64,000 bases of DNA from Klebsiella ornithinolytica NBRC 105727 = ATCC 31898 (GTDB lineage Bacteria; Pseudomonadota; Gammaproteobacteria; Enterobacterales; Enterobacteriaceae), in contig NZ_BCYR01000007.1 of the NCBI RefSeq assembly GCF_001598295.1, positions 224,297-288,296 of the forward strand. The letters run 5' to 3'. The position numbers and the translations under genes are program-made. Position 1 is the first letter of the stretch; every line of letters begins with the position of its first letter. Positions 25,719-34,353 of this stretch are shown piece by piece. The notes under the pieces are model-generated. The model saw only the letters and a program-made list of their open reading frames with translations, did not search any database and was not told the DNA's origin.

Positions 25719-25736
25719 TCGGCACAAGTTTTGCAA
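25719..25736 (+). promoter_or_regulatory. RpoN (sigma-54) promoter for the amino acid ABC operon
   Basis: CGGCACA-AGTT-TTGCA has GG at 25721-25722 and GC at 25733-25734 with ten bases between. It matches the TGGCACG-N4-TTGCW consensus except at the first and last base of the -24 element. The implied start is near 25746, about 45 bases before ATG 25792. It suggests nitrogen-limitation control by NtrC or another sigma-54 activator. Confidence 0.6.
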
Positions 25737-25791
25737 AACCTTTTCATGTTCGGGAATGAACACGTCTGGCGAATTAATTAGGGGTGGATTG

Positions 25792-26643
25792 ATGAACAAA
25801 TCGTTGGGTTCAATGTGTCTGGGCGCCGTTATGGCACTGGCTTTTTCTTATCACGCAGCGGCAGCAGATCTCCCGGAAATTGAAAAATCCGGCACCCTGA
25901 AAGTCGCGACCGAAGATGATTACGCGCCGTTTAACTTTATGAGCAACGGCCAGGCCGATGGCTTTAACAAAGATATGCTGGAGGAGCTACGCAAGTATGC
26001 GAAATTCCACGTCGACCAGAGCATCCTGCCGTGGACCGGCCTGTTAGCGGCGGTCTCCACCGGTCAGTACGATATGGCGTTAACCGGCGCGGTGATTACC
26101 GACGATCGACTTAAGGTCTTTGACTTCACGCCGCCGTGGGCCTCGGCGCAGCACTATTTTGTCAAGCGCGCTGGCGATAACTCTCTCAACACCATCGCCG
26201 ATTTGAGCGGCAAAAAAGTGGGGCTGCAGGCGGGCAGCGCGCTGCTGGCGCGACTGCCTGAACTGAAAGCGATGCTGGAAAAAACCGGCGGCAAGCTCGG
26301 GCCGGTGGTGGAGTATCCCTCCTATCCGGAAGCCTACGCCGACCTTGCCAATAAGCGCCTCGATTACGTGATTAACGTGGTGATTTCCGTCAACGACCTG
26401 GCGAAAGCCAAACCGAAGGTCTTCGCCAAAGGACTGGCGGTGTCCGGCCCGGGCTATATGGCCTGGCCGATTCCGAAAAACTCACCGCAGCTTTTGGCCT
26501 ACATGACCAAATTTATCAACCATATGCGCGAAACCGGCAAGCTTGCAGAGCTGCAGAAAAAATGGTTTGGCGAAACCTACGATAACCTCCCGACGGAAGC
26601 GATTACCAGCCCGGAACAGTTCCATAAACTGGCTGGTTTGTAA
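25792..26643 (+). CDS. Amino acid ABC transporter binding protein (family 3)
   Basis: A 283-residue protein taken from ATG 25792, with AGGGG upstream and a signal peptide ending HAAAA. The mature part begins DLPEIEKSGTLKVATEDDYAPFNFM, the standard start of SBP family 3. FDFTPPWASAQHYFVKR and GLQAGSALLARLPELK are also typical. It binds a polar or other amino compound in the periplasm for the two permeases and ATPase downstream. A hairpin terminator follows and may keep binding-protein levels higher than permease levels. Confidence 0.88.
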   Translation: MNKSLGSMCLGAVMALAFSYHAAAADLPEIEKSGTLKVATEDDYAPFNFMSNGQADGFNKDMLEELRKYAKFHVDQSILPWTGLLAAVSTGQYDMALTGAVITDDRLKVFDFTPPWASAQHYFVKRAGDNSLNTIADLSGKKVGLQAGSALLARLPELKAMLEKTGGKLGPVVEYPSYPEAYADLANKRLDYVINVVISVNDLAKAKPKVFAKGLAVSGPGYMAWPIPKNSPQLLAYMTKFINHMRETGKLAELQKKWFGETYDNLPTEAITSPEQFHKLAGL

Positions 26644-26649
26644 CATTTT

Positions 26650-26673
26650 GCGGCGGGTCACCGCCGCGTTTTT
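26650..26673 (+). terminator. Intra-operon hairpin with T run after the binding-protein gene
   Basis: GCGGCGG-GTCA-CCGCCGC followed by GTTTTT, seven bases after the binding-protein stop and 19 bases before the first permease gene. This is a short intrinsic terminator or RNA-stabilising hairpin, common after binding-protein genes. Confidence 0.65.
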
Positions 26674-26691
26674 AATCCACAGGAGGGCCAT

Positions 26692-27333
26692 ATGGATGTA
26701 ATTTCCTGGCAGTTATTGATTGAAGGCGCATGGACGACCCTCTGGATTTCGGCCATCGCTATCGCCTTTGGGGTGGTGATTGGTCTGCTGATCGCGCTGG
26801 TGCGGATGCTGCGTCTGCCGATTATTGACCAGCTGCTGGTGGTCTATATCAGCCTGGCGCGCGCCACGCCGCTGGTGACGCTGGTGCTGTTTCTGTTTCT
26901 CTCGCTGCCGACGGTGGGGATTAATCTGGATAAAAACGTGGCGGCAATCGTGGCGCTGACCCTCAACACCTCGGCTTTTAACGCCGAAATCTGGCGCAAT
27001 GCGTTCCGTACCTTCCCGCGTGAACAGCGTGAGGCGGCAGAATCCGTGGGGATGCGCCGCTGGACCTATTTTCGCTACATCATGCTGCCGCAAATGTGGA
27101 TCGAAAGCCTGCCGGCGCTGGTGAACGAAATGTCTTTCCTGATTAAAGGCAGCCCGGCGATTGCGGTGATCGGCGTGGTCGATTTGACCCGCGTGACCAA
27201 CCGCATCTCATCCGTCACCTATGAGCCCCTGTCGCCGATTCTTGCGGCGGGTCTGCTTTATGTCGTGATAATCGGCATGCTGCTGAAGCTGCAGGGACTG
27301 GCGGAACGTAAAGCGAAACGCCTGGCACGATAA
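26692..27333 (+). CDS. Amino acid ABC transporter permease 1 (HisM/GlnP type)
   Basis: A 213-residue inner-membrane protein with about five helices and the ATPase-docking loop EQREAAESVGMRRWTYFRYIMLPQ. The N-terminal TTLWISAIAIAFGVVIGLLIALVR is typical of polar amino acid permeases. AGGAGG precedes the ATG. It should pair with the next permease as a heterodimer. Confidence 0.88.
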   Translation: MDVISWQLLIEGAWTTLWISAIAIAFGVVIGLLIALVRMLRLPIIDQLLVVYISLARATPLVTLVLFLFLSLPTVGINLDKNVAAIVALTLNTSAFNAEIWRNAFRTFPREQREAAESVGMRRWTYFRYIMLPQMWIESLPALVNEMSFLIKGSPAIAVIGVVDLTRVTNRISSVTYEPLSPILAAGLLYVVIIGMLLKLQGLAERKAKRLAR

Positions 27334-27347
27334 CAACCGGAGGATCT

Positions 27348-28013
27348 ATGAATCAGTGGGCCATTATCTGGTCAGCGCGCGACAGCTTTATTGCCGGCCT
27401 GATCGCCACTCTTGAGCTATTCATTCTGGCCGCCGTTGTGGGGTTAGCCATTGGCATTGTGCTGTGCTATTTGACCGAATATCAAAAGCGCTGGCTTAAC
27501 CGGGTGATTATCGGTTTTGTCAGCCTGATGCGCGCGATTCCGTTCTTAATCCTCGCCTATCTGCTCTATTACGGCCTGCCGGAAGTGGGGATCAGTATGG
27601 ACGCCTGGAGTGCCGGCCTGGTGGCGCTGATGATCTACCACGGCGCCTATTTCTTTGAAATCCTGCGCAGCCAGCGTCGGGTCTTCTCCGCCGGATATAT
27701 TGAGGCCGCGGTGGCGCAGGGCTTTTCACGTTACCAGATATACCGGCGGATTATTTTGCCGAATATCGTCTCATCGGCGCTGCCGCTGCTCGGCAACCAG
27801 CTGATTATTTGCCTGAAGGATACCGCTTTTCTCAGCATTATCACCGTTCAGGAAATTACCGCCGCGGCCAACAGCGTGCAGGCGACCTGGTTCATCCCGT
27901 TTAACGCTTTTATCGTCGCGATTGCACTCTACTGGGCGATCAGCATTTTGCTGGAGTTGCTGATTAAGCGACTGAGCGCCCTCGGAGCCAGAAGAGGAAT
28001 GAGTCATGCCTGA
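27348..28013 (+). CDS. Amino acid ABC transporter permease 2 (HisQ/GlnP type)
   Basis: A 221-residue permease with about five membrane helices. FIAGLIATLELFILAAVVGLAIG opens the first, and YIEAAVAQGFSRYQIYRRIILPNIV is the ATPase-docking loop. CCGGAGG gives the ribosome site. Its stop overlaps the ATPase gene by 8 bases. Confidence 0.88.
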   Translation: MNQWAIIWSARDSFIAGLIATLELFILAAVVGLAIGIVLCYLTEYQKRWLNRVIIGFVSLMRAIPFLILAYLLYYGLPEVGISMDAWSAGLVALMIYHGAYFFEILRSQRRVFSAGYIEAAVAQGFSRYQIYRRIILPNIVSSALPLLGNQLIICLKDTAFLSIITVQEITAAANSVQATWFIPFNAFIVAIALYWAISILLELLIKRLSALGARRGMSHA

Positions 28014-28767
28014 TACCACTGCAGTAAGCATTAAAAACGTCTCTAAGCAGTTTGATAATATTGAAGTGCTGCGCGATATCAACCTGACCGTCGAAAAGGG
28101 ATCGGTGGTCAGCATTTTGGGGTCGTCAGGTTCCGGTAAGTCGACGCTGCTGCGCTGTATGAACTGGCTGGAACAGCCGGACCGCGGGGAGATTCATATC
28201 GGCGGCCAGCGGCTGGGGATCGATGAACAGAATGGCAAAGCCATGTCCCATCGCCAGCTGTCGAAGATTCGTGAGCGGGTGGGGATGGTGTTCCAGAGCT
28301 TTAACCTGTGGCCGCACCTGACCGTGCAGCAGAACGTCAGCGAAGCGCTGCTCCACGTCAAAGGAATGAAGCGCGATGAAGCGTCTGCAATCGCCATACA
28401 GCAGCTGGAAAAGGTCGGGATGGCGCACAAGGCCGACGCCTGGCCGATTACCCTCTCCGGCGGGCAGAAGCAGCGGGTGGCCATTGCCCGTTCGCTGGCG
28501 ATGTCGCCGGAAGTGATTCTGTTTGACGAGCCGACATCGGCGCTGGATCCCGAACTGGTCAACGAAGTGTTGGGAGTGATGAAGGCGCTGGCGGCGGAGG
28601 GCTACACCATGGTGGTGGTGACTCATGAGATGGATTTTGCCCGCCAGGTATCGGATGAAGTGGTGTTTCTCGAAAAAGGGCTGTTGATTGAGAAAGCGCC
28701 GCCGGAGAAATTTTTCACCAACCCGGATTCTGAACGCGTACGCCAGTTTTTGCAGAGCCGCCGCTAA
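28006..28767 (+). CDS. Amino acid ABC transporter ATPase (GlnQ/HisP type)
   Basis: A 253-residue ATPase with Walker A GSSGSGKST, Q-loop MVFQSFNLWPHLTV, signature LSGGQKQRVAIARSLA, Walker B VILFDEPTSALD and the switch HEMDFARQ. Length and motifs are those of the polar amino acid importers. It closes a four-gene operon and is followed by REP elements. Confidence 0.9.
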   Translation: MPDTTAVSIKNVSKQFDNIEVLRDINLTVEKGSVVSILGSSGSGKSTLLRCMNWLEQPDRGEIHIGGQRLGIDEQNGKAMSHRQLSKIRERVGMVFQSFNLWPHLTVQQNVSEALLHVKGMKRDEASAIAIQQLEKVGMAHKADAWPITLSGGQKQRVAIARSLAMSPEVILFDEPTSALDPELVNEVLGVMKALAAEGYTMVVVTHEMDFARQVSDEVVFLEKGLLIEKAPPEKFFTNPDSERVRQFLQSRR

Positions 28768-28797
28768 TACGAGGGGCCCGATCGCCTGCGGCCGCTC

Positions 28798-28972
28798 TCC
28801 CCGGTGGCGCTGCGCTTACCGGGGCTACGGGGTTGTGCGGTCAGGGAGTCTGGATAAGGCGCATCGCGCCGCTATCCGGGAAACTCCCCCGGTGGCGCTG
28901 CGCTTACCGGGGCTACAGGATTGTGTGGTCGGGAAGTCTGGATAAGGCGCATCGCGCCGCTATCCGGGGAGG
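28798..28972. repeat. Tandem REP/BIME, two copies (about 88-bp period)
   Basis: Two units each hold CCCCGGTGGCGCTGCGCTTACCGGGG and GGATAAGGCGCATCGCGCCGCTATCC, inverted relative to the array at 31.6 kb. They follow the ATPase gene. The rest of the 583-base gap before the SDR gene (28973-29350) holds the dispersed repeat at 29160, one further REP unit, and about 190 bases in which I see nothing recognisable. Confidence 0.85.
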
Positions 28973-29159
28973 TGTTCCGGCAGCAAGGTATTTGGTTCCG
29001 TTCACCATCCATTCACAGAACTGTTTCATCGTGGCACGTGAACGGATAAAGGGGGAGAAACCCTCTCCTGCTTCACCATCCCCACGGTACGGCAAAGAAA
29101 TCGGCGCTGCGCTCGCCTCCCGACGCTCAACGCGATGCTACTCCTCCCATCCCTGGCGT

Positions 29160-29260
29160 CCAGCCCCTGCCTGCCGAGCTCCGGTTCGCTGATTTCAGCG
29201 GATACCGGAGCATCGCGGGAAGTCTTGTTGTTGCAGAATGACTTAAGTTGCTGTCAGCGC
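29160..29260. repeat. Dispersed intergenic repeat, copy B
   Basis: This matches 13471-13570 (about 77% over 82 bases, counted by eye). It carries CTCCGGTTCGCTGATTTCAG and ends TTGCTGTCAGCGC. It lies between REP elements and has no coding potential that I can support. Confidence 0.6.
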
Positions 29261-29290
29261 TTTTCTCTGGCCGCAGGCGGCCGGAAACAG

Positions 29291-29320
29291 GTAGCCCCGG
29301 TAAGCGCAGCGCCACCGGGG
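29291..29320. repeat. Single REP unit
   Basis: GTAGCCCCGGTAAGCGCAGC and the rest of the palindrome sit 30 bases beyond the stop end of the SDR gene, in the orientation seen at 31.6 kb. Confidence 0.75.
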
Positions 29321-29350
29321 AGGGGGGAGATCAATCGGGCGGGTCTACAA

Positions 29351-30142
<792 letters not shown>

Positions 30143-30192
30143 TCACTATAAAAACGCCGCGAGCGGCGACACAGGGCCAGTTGTCAGGTGGC

Positions 30193-30213
30193 GTTGTGAC
30201 ACGGTGTCACAAC
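30193..30213. promoter_or_regulatory. Perfect 21-bp palindrome in the SDR/aminotransferase divergent promoter
   Basis: GTTGTGACAC-G-GTGTCACAAC has arms of 10 bases around a single central base. It lies 78 bases from the SDR start and 83 bases from the aminotransferase start. It contains TGTGA and TCACA but with seven bases between instead of the six used by CRP, so another dimeric regulator is more likely. Confidence 0.65.
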
Positions 30214-30224
30214 CTTTTCGAGCG

Positions 30225-30237
30225 ACTGGCTCTATCC
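30225..30237 (+). promoter_or_regulatory. Putative MocR operator, copy 2
   Basis: ACTGGCTCTATCC, identical to 25645-25657, 59 bases before the aminotransferase start. It suggests that the MocR regulator at 24.1 kb also controls this gene. Confidence 0.5.
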
Positions 30238-30295
30238 CTTTTTCCGTCGGGCGACCAATGATGGAGCCAACAACAATGACATCAGAGGGCAGGGT

Positions 30296-31633
30296 ATGAA
30301 GCTGGCAATACAGAACGATGTAACGGTAAGCAACGATGACGTTCGCCAACTGGATCGCGCTTATGTTTTCCATTCGTGGTCGGTACAGGGCAACATCAAC
30401 CCGCTGGTGATTGCCGGGGCCAGGGGCTGTGAACTGTGGGATTATGAAGGCAAAACCTACCTTGATTTCAGCAGTCAGCTGGTTAACGTCAATATCGGCT
30501 ATCAGCACCCGCGCGTACTGGCGGCGATGAAAGCGCAGCTGGAGGAGCTGGTGACAATTGCGCCGGCGACCGCCAACCTCGCCCGCGGCGAAGCGGCGAA
30601 ACGCATCGTCGAGCTGGCGCCGGAAGGCTTCAGCAAAGTGTTCTTTACCAATGCCGGAGCCGACGCCAACGAGAATGCTATCCGCATGGCGCGGCTCTAT
30701 ACCGGACGCGATAAAGTGCTGTCGGCCTATCGTTCATACCACGGCAATACCGGCAGCGCGATTGCCGCCACCGGCGACTGGCGCCGGGTGCCGAACGAGT
30801 ACTCGCGCGGCCACGTTCACTTTTTCAACCCCTACCTCTATCGCAGCGAATTTAATGCCGTGACGGAAGAGGAGGAGTGTCAGCGCGCGCTGGCGCATCT
30901 GCGCAGAATCATTGAGTGCGAAGGCCCTGGCGCTATTGCCGCCATTTTGCTGGAGTCAATTCCCGGAACCGCTGGCATTCTGGTGCCGCCTGATGGCTAT
31001 ATGCAGGGCGTACGGGCGCTGGCCGACGAGTTTGGTATTGTGCTGATCCTCGATGAGGTGATGGCCGGGTTTGGCCGTACCGGCAGCTGGTTTGCCTTCG
31101 AGCAAGATGGCGTGGTGCCGGATCTGGTGACCTTTGCCAAAGGGGTTAACGCCGGGTATGTGCCTGCGGGCGGCGTGCTGATTAGCGACCCGATTGCCCG
31201 CTATTTTGACGACCATTTCTTTGCCGGTGGCCTGACCTACTCCGGCCATCCGCTGGCGATGGCGGCGATTGTGGCGACGATCGACGCCATGAAAGAGGAA
31301 AACATCGTCGAAAACGCGGCGCAGGTGGGGAATCACGTCCTGCGTCCGGGGCTGGAGGCACTGGCGGAAAAACATGCGATCATTGGTCATGTCCGCGGCC
31401 GCGGGCTGTTCCAGGCGCTGGAGCTGGTCAGCGACCGCGAAGCTAAAACACCGCTAACCGCGGCGGATATGGCGGCGATTAAAGGGGCCTTAACCGAAGC
31501 CGGTCTGCTGGCCTTTGTGGTGGAAAACCGCATTCACGTGGTACCGCCCTGTACCATCAGCGCCGAGCAGATTGCGAAAGGGCTGGCGATTTTTGACAGC
31601 GTATTCGCCCGCTTCGCCACGCTGGCGAAATAA
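30296..31633 (+). CDS. Class III (omega-amino acid type) PLP aminotransferase
   Basis: A 445-residue fold-type I aminotransferase. It shows FTNAGADANENAIRMAR (cofactor phosphate binding), YRSYHGNTGSA, ILDEVMAGFGRTG (Asp of the PLP pyridine) and the Schiff-base Lys282 in TFAKGVNAGYVPAGG. Length and order fit the aspartate-aminotransferase superfamily class that includes taurine-pyruvate, beta-alanine-pyruvate and GABA transaminases. The N-terminus (AYVFHSWSVQGNINPLVIAGARG) resembles taurine-pyruvate-type enzymes. With the MocR motif and the divergent YdfG-like reductase, a role in degrading an omega-amino compound is likely. Confidence 0.85.
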   Translation: MKLAIQNDVTVSNDDVRQLDRAYVFHSWSVQGNINPLVIAGARGCELWDYEGKTYLDFSSQLVNVNIGYQHPRVLAAMKAQLEELVTIAPATANLARGEAAKRIVELAPEGFSKVFFTNAGADANENAIRMARLYTGRDKVLSAYRSYHGNTGSAIAATGDWRRVPNEYSRGHVHFFNPYLYRSEFNAVTEEEECQRALAHLRRIIECEGPGAIAAILLESIPGTAGILVPPDGYMQGVRALADEFGIVLILDEVMAGFGRTGSWFAFEQDGVVPDLVTFAKGVNAGYVPAGGVLISDPIARYFDDHFFAGGLTYSGHPLAMAAIVATIDAMKEENIVENAAQVGNHVLRPGLEALAEKHAIIGHVRGRGLFQALELVSDREAKTPLTAADMAAIKGALTEAGLLAFVVENRIHVVPPCTISAEQIAKGLAIFDSVFARFATLAK

Positions 31634-31642
31634 GCCAACCTT

Positions 31643-31995
31643 GTTCCCGGATAGCGGCGCGATGCGCCTTATCCGGGCTACCTGACCGCACGACCCCGTA
31701 GCCCCGGTAAGCGCAGCGCCACCGGGGAGTTTCCCGGATAGCGGCGCCAGCGCCTTATCCGGGCTACCCGACCGCACAACCCCGTAGCCCCGGTAAGCGC
31801 AGCGCCACCGGGGAGTTTCCCGGAGAGCGGCGCCAGCGCCTTATCCGGGCTACCCGACCGCACAACCCCGTAGCCCCGGTAAGCGCAGCGCCACCGGGGA
31901 GTTTCCCGGATAGCGGCGCGATGCGCCTTATCCGGGTTACCCGACCGCACGACCCCGTAGCCCCGGTAAGCGCAGCGCCACCGGGGAGTTTCCCC
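31643..31995. repeat. Tandem BIME array, four copies of an 86-87-bp unit
   Basis: CCGTAGCCCCGGTAAGCG recurs with spacings 86, 86 and 87 (GTAGCCCCGG at 31698, 31784, 31870 and 31957). Each unit pairs this palindrome with CCGGATAGCGGCGC...CGCCTTATCCGG. Small variants (GCGCGATGCGC versus GCGCCAGCGC) distinguish copies. It fills the 363-base gap between convergent genes, and I see nothing else there. Confidence 0.9.
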
Positions 31996-31996
31996 G

Positions 31997-32704
31997 CTAT
32001 CCCGCCATCCGGTGTTCACCTTTCACCAGCGCCTCGCGATCGAAGAAGCGCTGAATGACTCCCTCGGCCATAAATGCCGCCCGATCCGACATATGTGCAA
32101 TCACATCGGCATCATGACTGACCAGCAGATAGGTCATGCCGTGCTCCTGCTTCAATCGGTTCAACAAATTGAGAATTTCCGCCTGTACCGACATATCCAG
32201 CGCCGAGGTAGGCTCATCTAACAGCAGGATCTGCGGGCGCAGCAGCAGCGCGCGCGCAATGGCCACGCGCTGGCGCTGACCGCCGGAAAGCTGATGCGGA
32301 TAACGACGCGCGGCGTCGGCGGGGAGCCCCACCTGTTCCAGCGCGGTATCGACCCGCTGCCGGATGGCGTCGAGACCGTGGATTTTCAGCGGTTCGGCCA
32401 GGGTACGCCACAGCGTATGGTTGGGGTGCAGAGAGGCATAGGGATCCTGAAACACCATCTGCACGTTGCGGCGCAGCTCGCCCTGAAAACGAACGCCGGG
32501 GGCTATCGCTTTGCCAAACAGCTGAACGCCGCCGCGCCACTCGCGCTGTAGTCCGGCGAGAACCCGCAGAATCGTCGATTTCCCGCAGCCGGAAGCGCCG
32601 ATCAGGCTGAAGGTTTCCCCGGCCTCAACGCTGAAGCTGGCGGCGGACACCGCCGTTTTTTCCGCAAAAATGACCTGCAATGCATCGAGATTAACGACTG
32701 CCAT
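31997..32704 (-). CDS. ABC transporter ATPase, DppF/NikE type (second dipeptide-type system)
   Basis: A 235-residue ATPase with Walker A GASGCGKST, Q-loop MVFQDPYASLHPNH, signature [16 protein letters not shown] and Walker B ILLLDEPTSALD. ATG 32704 is chosen because the longer frame adds 46 residues that shadow the upstream ATPase gene. It is short and lacks the Cys-rich C-terminal extension of typical DppF proteins, as NikE-like ATPases do. It overlaps the preceding ATPase gene by 14 bases and is the last gene of the operon. Confidence 0.88.
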   Translation of the reverse strand: MAVVNLDALQVIFAEKTAVSAASFSVEAGETFSLIGASGCGKSTILRVLAGLQREWRGGVQLFGKAIAPGVRFQGELRRNVQMVFQDPYASLHPNHTLWRTLAEPLKIHGLDAIRQRVDTALEQVGLPADAARRYPHQLSGGQRQRVAIARALLLRPQILLLDEPTSALDMSVQAEILNLLNRLKQEHGMTYLLVSHDADVIAHMSDRAAFMAEGVIQRFFDREALVKGEHRMAG

Positions 32705-33527
32705 GCGCCGCCTCCGTAAAGTCCAGTGTTCTGTCGAGAGTGGGCAGCATCTGGCCGTAGGTGCTCGCATCGGGACGACAGGTCCACAGCGTACGGGTGT
32801 AGGGATGCGTGGCCTGAGGTAGCTCGCGGGCGTGCATCTCATCGACCTGCGCCCCCTGGTACATCACCAGTACCCGGTGGCAATGTTGCGCCACCAGCGG
32901 CAGATCGTGGCTGATCAGCAGCATCGCCATTTGCCGCTGCTCGCACTGTTCCACCAGCAGTTCGAGGATCTGATTGCGCAGGCGGGAATCGAGCGCCGAG
33001 GTCGGCTCGTCGGCAATCAGCACCTTCGGGTTGTTCAACAGCGCAATGGCGATCATCACCCGTTGCCCCATCCCGCCAGAGAGTTCGCCGGGGTAGCGGC
33101 TGAGTACGGGTAAATCGAGGCCGACGGCGGCAACGGCGGCTTTCACCGCCTCCTGCCGCGCGCGGCGGCTCAGGCGCTGATGCAGCGTTAATGCCTCTTC
33201 CAGCTGTGCCTGAATGGTCTGTACCGGATTCAGCGCATAGCGCGGATCCTGCAGCACCATGGCGATATCGTTGCCGCGCAGCGCGCGCCAGCGGCGATCG
33301 TTGAGGGTCAGAAGATCGTGTCCCAGCACGTTCAGCGTTTCTGCGCTGACCACGCCCGGACGACGCACCAGTCCCATCAGCGCGCGGGCGGTCATTGATT
33401 TGCCGGAACCGGATTCGCCCACCAGCGCCAGCCGCTCGTTGCCGAGCGTAAAGCTGACGTTATTCACCACCCGGGCAGAGGGGTAGTCGATGCTTAACCC
33501 CTGAACGGTGAGTCGGGTATCAGTCAT
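32691..33527 (-). CDS. ABC transporter ATPase, DppD/NikD type
   Basis: A 278-residue ATPase with Walker A GESGSGKSM, Q-loop MVLQDPRYALNP, signature LSGGMGQRVMIAIALL and Walker B VLIADEPTSALD. ATG 33527 is preferred: GGAG lies eight bases upstream and it overlaps the permease stop as ATGACTGA. MVLQDPRYALNP is NikD-like. Substrate remains open. Confidence 0.88.
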   Translation of the reverse strand: MTDTRLTVQGLSIDYPSARVVNNVSFTLGNERLALVGESGSGKSMTARALMGLVRRPGVVSAETLNVLGHDLLTLNDRRWRALRGNDIAMVLQDPRYALNPVQTIQAQLEEALTLHQRLSRRARQEAVKAAVAAVGLDLPVLSRYPGELSGGMGQRVMIAIALLNNPKVLIADEPTSALDSRLRNQILELLVEQCEQRQMAMLLISHDLPLVAQHCHRVLVMYQGAQVDEMHARELPQATHPYTRTLWTCRPDASTYGQMLPTLDRTLDFTEAAHGSR

Positions 33528-34353
33528 GTTGCGGCTCCAGAACATCGCGCAGGCCGTCGCCCAGCAGGTTAAAGGCCAGGCTGGCTATCAGGATCACCGC
33601 CCCGGGCGCGGCGGCAATCCACCACTGATCGAAAATGACCTGCATTCCGTCGGCGATCATCGCCCCCCATTCCGCCATCGGCGGACGCGCGCCGAGACCG
33701 AGGAAACCGAGCCCGGCGGCGGCGAGAATAATGCCGGCGAGATCCAGCGCCAGGCGCACGATGGCGGAAGGCAGGCACAGCGGTAAAATATGGCCAGTCA
33801 GCAGCCGCCAGCCGCGAATGCCCATCATTTCCGCCGCGGCCAGATAATCGCTATGGCGCAGACGTTGAATTTCGCTCCGCGCCTGGCGAGCGTAGGCGGG
33901 CCAGGTGGTGAGCGCCAGTGCCAGCGCACCGTTAACCAACCCAGGCCCCAGCATGGCGACAAAGGCAAAGGCGAGGATCAGCCGCGGCATTGACATCACC
34001 ACGTCGGTAAATCGCATCAGAATACGCTCCAGCCAGCCGCCGTAATAGCCGGAAAGTATCCCCACCAGCAGACCGGCGGGGAGCGTAATCAGCGTGACTA
34101 ACGCCACCAGCCCCAGCGCCGGGCGCGCGCCGTAAATCAGGCGAGAGAGCAGGTCGCGGCCATAGCTGTCGGTGCCGAGCCAGTGCCGGGCATCGGGGCT
34201 TTGCAGGCGTGCCGCGGCATCCTGCCAGTTGGGATCGAGCGGCGCCAGCCACGGCGCGAACAGCGCCACCAGCAGGAGCAGCGCGATGACGATCAGCCCG
34301 AAAAAGGCGGCGGGGGAGCGACGCAGACGACGCAAAAACAGATAAGCCGGCAT
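33520..34353 (-). CDS. ABC transporter permease, DppC type
   Basis: A 277-residue permease with LGTDSYGRDLLSRLIYGARPALG and the docking loop YLAAAEMMGIRGWRLLTGHILP. About six membrane helices. Start and the preceding stop share bases (TGATG), showing translational coupling to the upstream permease gene. Confidence 0.9.
   Translation of the reverse strand: MPAYLFLRRLRRSPAAFFGLIVIALLLLVALFAPWLAPLDPNWQDAAARLQSPDARHWLGTDSYGRDLLSRLIYGARPALGLVALVTLITLPAGLLVGILSGYYGGWLERILMRFTDVVMSMPRLILAFAFVAMLGPGLVNGALALALTTWPAYARQARSEIQRLRHSDYLAAAEMMGIRGWRLLTGHILPLCLPSAIVRLALDLAGIILAAAGLGFLGLGARPPMAEWGAMIADGMQVIFDQWWIAAAPGAVILIASLAFNLLGDGLRDVLEPQHD

Noticed and set aside
30193..30213. CRP binding site
   Set aside because: TGTGA and TCACA are separated by seven bases rather than six, and flanks are GC-rich.
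31643..31995. CRISPR array
   Set aside because: The repeated units are 86-87 bp without unique spacers, contain REP palindromes and have no cas genes nearby.
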